Source: CBIHON01 sp966211965
GTDB lineage: Bacteria; Pseudomonadota; Gammaproteobacteria; Burkholderiales; Burkholderiaceae_D
DNA: 15,321 nt
Direction of reading: 5' to 3'
Assembly (NCBI GenBank): GCA_966211965.1
Contig: CBIHON010000074.1
Location: 1 to 15,321, forward strand
Shown here: positions 14,825-15,321 of the stretch, in pieces
Numbering within the stretch: position 1 is the stretch's first letter
Layout of the letters: the number at the start of each line of letters is the position of its first letter
Made by a program: the position numbers and the translations under genes
Notes under the pieces: model-generated
Databases searched by the model: none
Seen by the model: the letters and a program-made list of their open reading frames with translations, nothing else
Told to the model about the DNA's origin: nothing

Positions 14825-15133
14825 ATGAAACGTTCCTTGTGGGTTTGTTTGGCAGTAAGCGCACTGGCGTCCGGTGCGGCGATGGCAAATGCCGATTTGG
14901 CAAAAGCAAAGAATTGCATGGCTTGCCATGCGATTGCCAACAAAGTGGTCGGCCCCGCTTACAAGGATGTGGCTGCCAAATATGCTGGTCAAAAAGATGC
15001 GGAAGACAAACTGACCCAGAAAGTATTGAAAGGTGGAAGCGGGGTTTGGGGCGCGGTGCCGATGCCGGCCAATGCGCAAGTCAGCGAAGCGGAAGCCCGC
15101 ACCTTGGTAAAGTGGATCCTGTCGCAGAAATAA
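14825..15133 (+). CDS. Periplasmic class I cytochrome c (c551/c552-like)
   Basis: This 102-residue precursor has a signal peptide (MKRSLWVCLAVSALASGAAM, probable cleavage after ANA at 23). The mature protein of about 79 residues has the haem-binding C31-x2-C34-H35 (NCMACHAI), VVGPAYKDVAAKYAG as in c551/c552 proteins, and M80 in VPMP as the likely sixth haem ligand. Such proteins shuttle electrons between respiratory complexes and terminal oxidases or nitrite reductase. GGAGA precedes the ATG; the longer frame from 14756 adds 23 residues before the signal peptide and is rejected. A strong terminator follows, so it appears monocistronic. Confidence 0.93.
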   Translation: MKRSLWVCLAVSALASGAAMANADLAKAKNCMACHAIANKVVGPAYKDVAAKYAGQKDAEDKLTQKVLKGGSGVWGAVPMPANAQVSEAEARTLVKWILSQK

Positions 15134-15145
15134 CAGATTCCTTCA

Positions 15146-15179
15146 AATAAAAAAGCGCTCGCCAGAGCGCTTTTTTATT
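15146..15179. terminator. Terminator after the cytochrome gene
   Basis: A perfect 15-bp stem (15146-15160 with 15165-15179), core AAAAAAGCGCTC/GAGCGCTTTTTT, encloses GCCA. It is 12 bases past the stop and symmetric enough to work in both directions. Confidence 0.9.
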
Positions 15180-15214
15180 GCCAAGTGCGGCGTCGCCATC
15201 TGAAATACCGGACA

Positions 15215-15247
15215 TAAAAAACGCCTTGATCCACAGACCAAGGCGTT
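15215..15247 (-). terminator. Terminator of the minus-strand gene entering from the right
   Basis: AACGCCTTG (15220-15228) pairs with CAAGGCGTT (15239-15247). On the minus strand the stem runs into a T-rich tail (15215-15219). It lies 22 bases beyond the stop at 15270. Confidence 0.75.
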
Positions 15248-15269
15248 CTTGTGATGCTTAAGGTAAGGC

Positions 15270-15321
15270 TTACTTCGTCACAGCCAATTGATCGCGCTTG
15301 CCGCCCTTGTAGGTGTACAAG
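15270..15321 (-). CDS. 3' end of an unidentified gene (partial)
   Basis: Only the last 16 codons are in the window, ending YTYKGGKRDQLAVTK with TAA at 15270-15272. The reading is supported by the terminator just downstream on the same strand and by the absence of any competing gene. The protein family is not recognisable from this fragment. Confidence 0.5.
   Translation of the reverse strand, partial: LYTYKGGKRDQLAVTK

Overview
The window reads as chromosomal DNA of a betaproteobacterium, most likely Burkholderiales and possibly Oxalobacteraceae. The evidence is gene order and families: a ZapB-like gene and zapA, then 6S RNA, an EVE-domain gene and a TauE/SafE permease; an lgt / crotonase / malonyl-CoA synthetase run; a small Trp-rich membrane protein; and a periplasmic cytochrome c. 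No species is claimed.

Bases 1-1572 are a scrambled rhs locus. A near-perfect 34-bp palindrome and a GC-rich hairpin-rich stretch lead into a displaced Rhs C-terminal tip that carries a frameshift in an A6 run. A second Rhs core fragment lacks its 5' part and stops matching Rhs after the residues HCRY at base 1572.

Bases 1573-8310 hold a Tn7-like transposition module. It starts with a small helix-turn-helix gene and a terminator. Three genes with ATGA overlaps follow: a TnsA-TnsB fusion (PD-(D/E)xK nuclease plus DDE transposase), a TnsC-type AAA+ ATPase, and a TniQ/TnsD-type zinc-finger targeting protein. An Mrr-like restriction endonuclease with a Cys-rich C-terminus comes next. The right side closes with three 18-bp repeats, the last running to ...TCGACA at base 8310, 26 bp from the 3' end of a tRNA-Ala(CGC) gene. 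No CRISPR array or Cas gene is visible, so targeting by protein recognition of the tRNA end is the simplest model. No matching left end is seen, so the left boundary is unknown.

Bases 8337-15321 are housekeeping DNA: tRNA-Ala, a zapB-like gene and zapA from an apparently leaderless promoter, 6S RNA with promoter and terminator, the EVE gene and permease, then on the minus strand lgt, a crotonase lacking one catalytic Glu, and matB. Between lgt and the Trp-rich gene lies a decayed LysR-type regulator gene, split by a 159-bp MITE-like element flanked by TA. The window ends with cytochrome c, two terminators and the 3' tip of another minus-strand gene.
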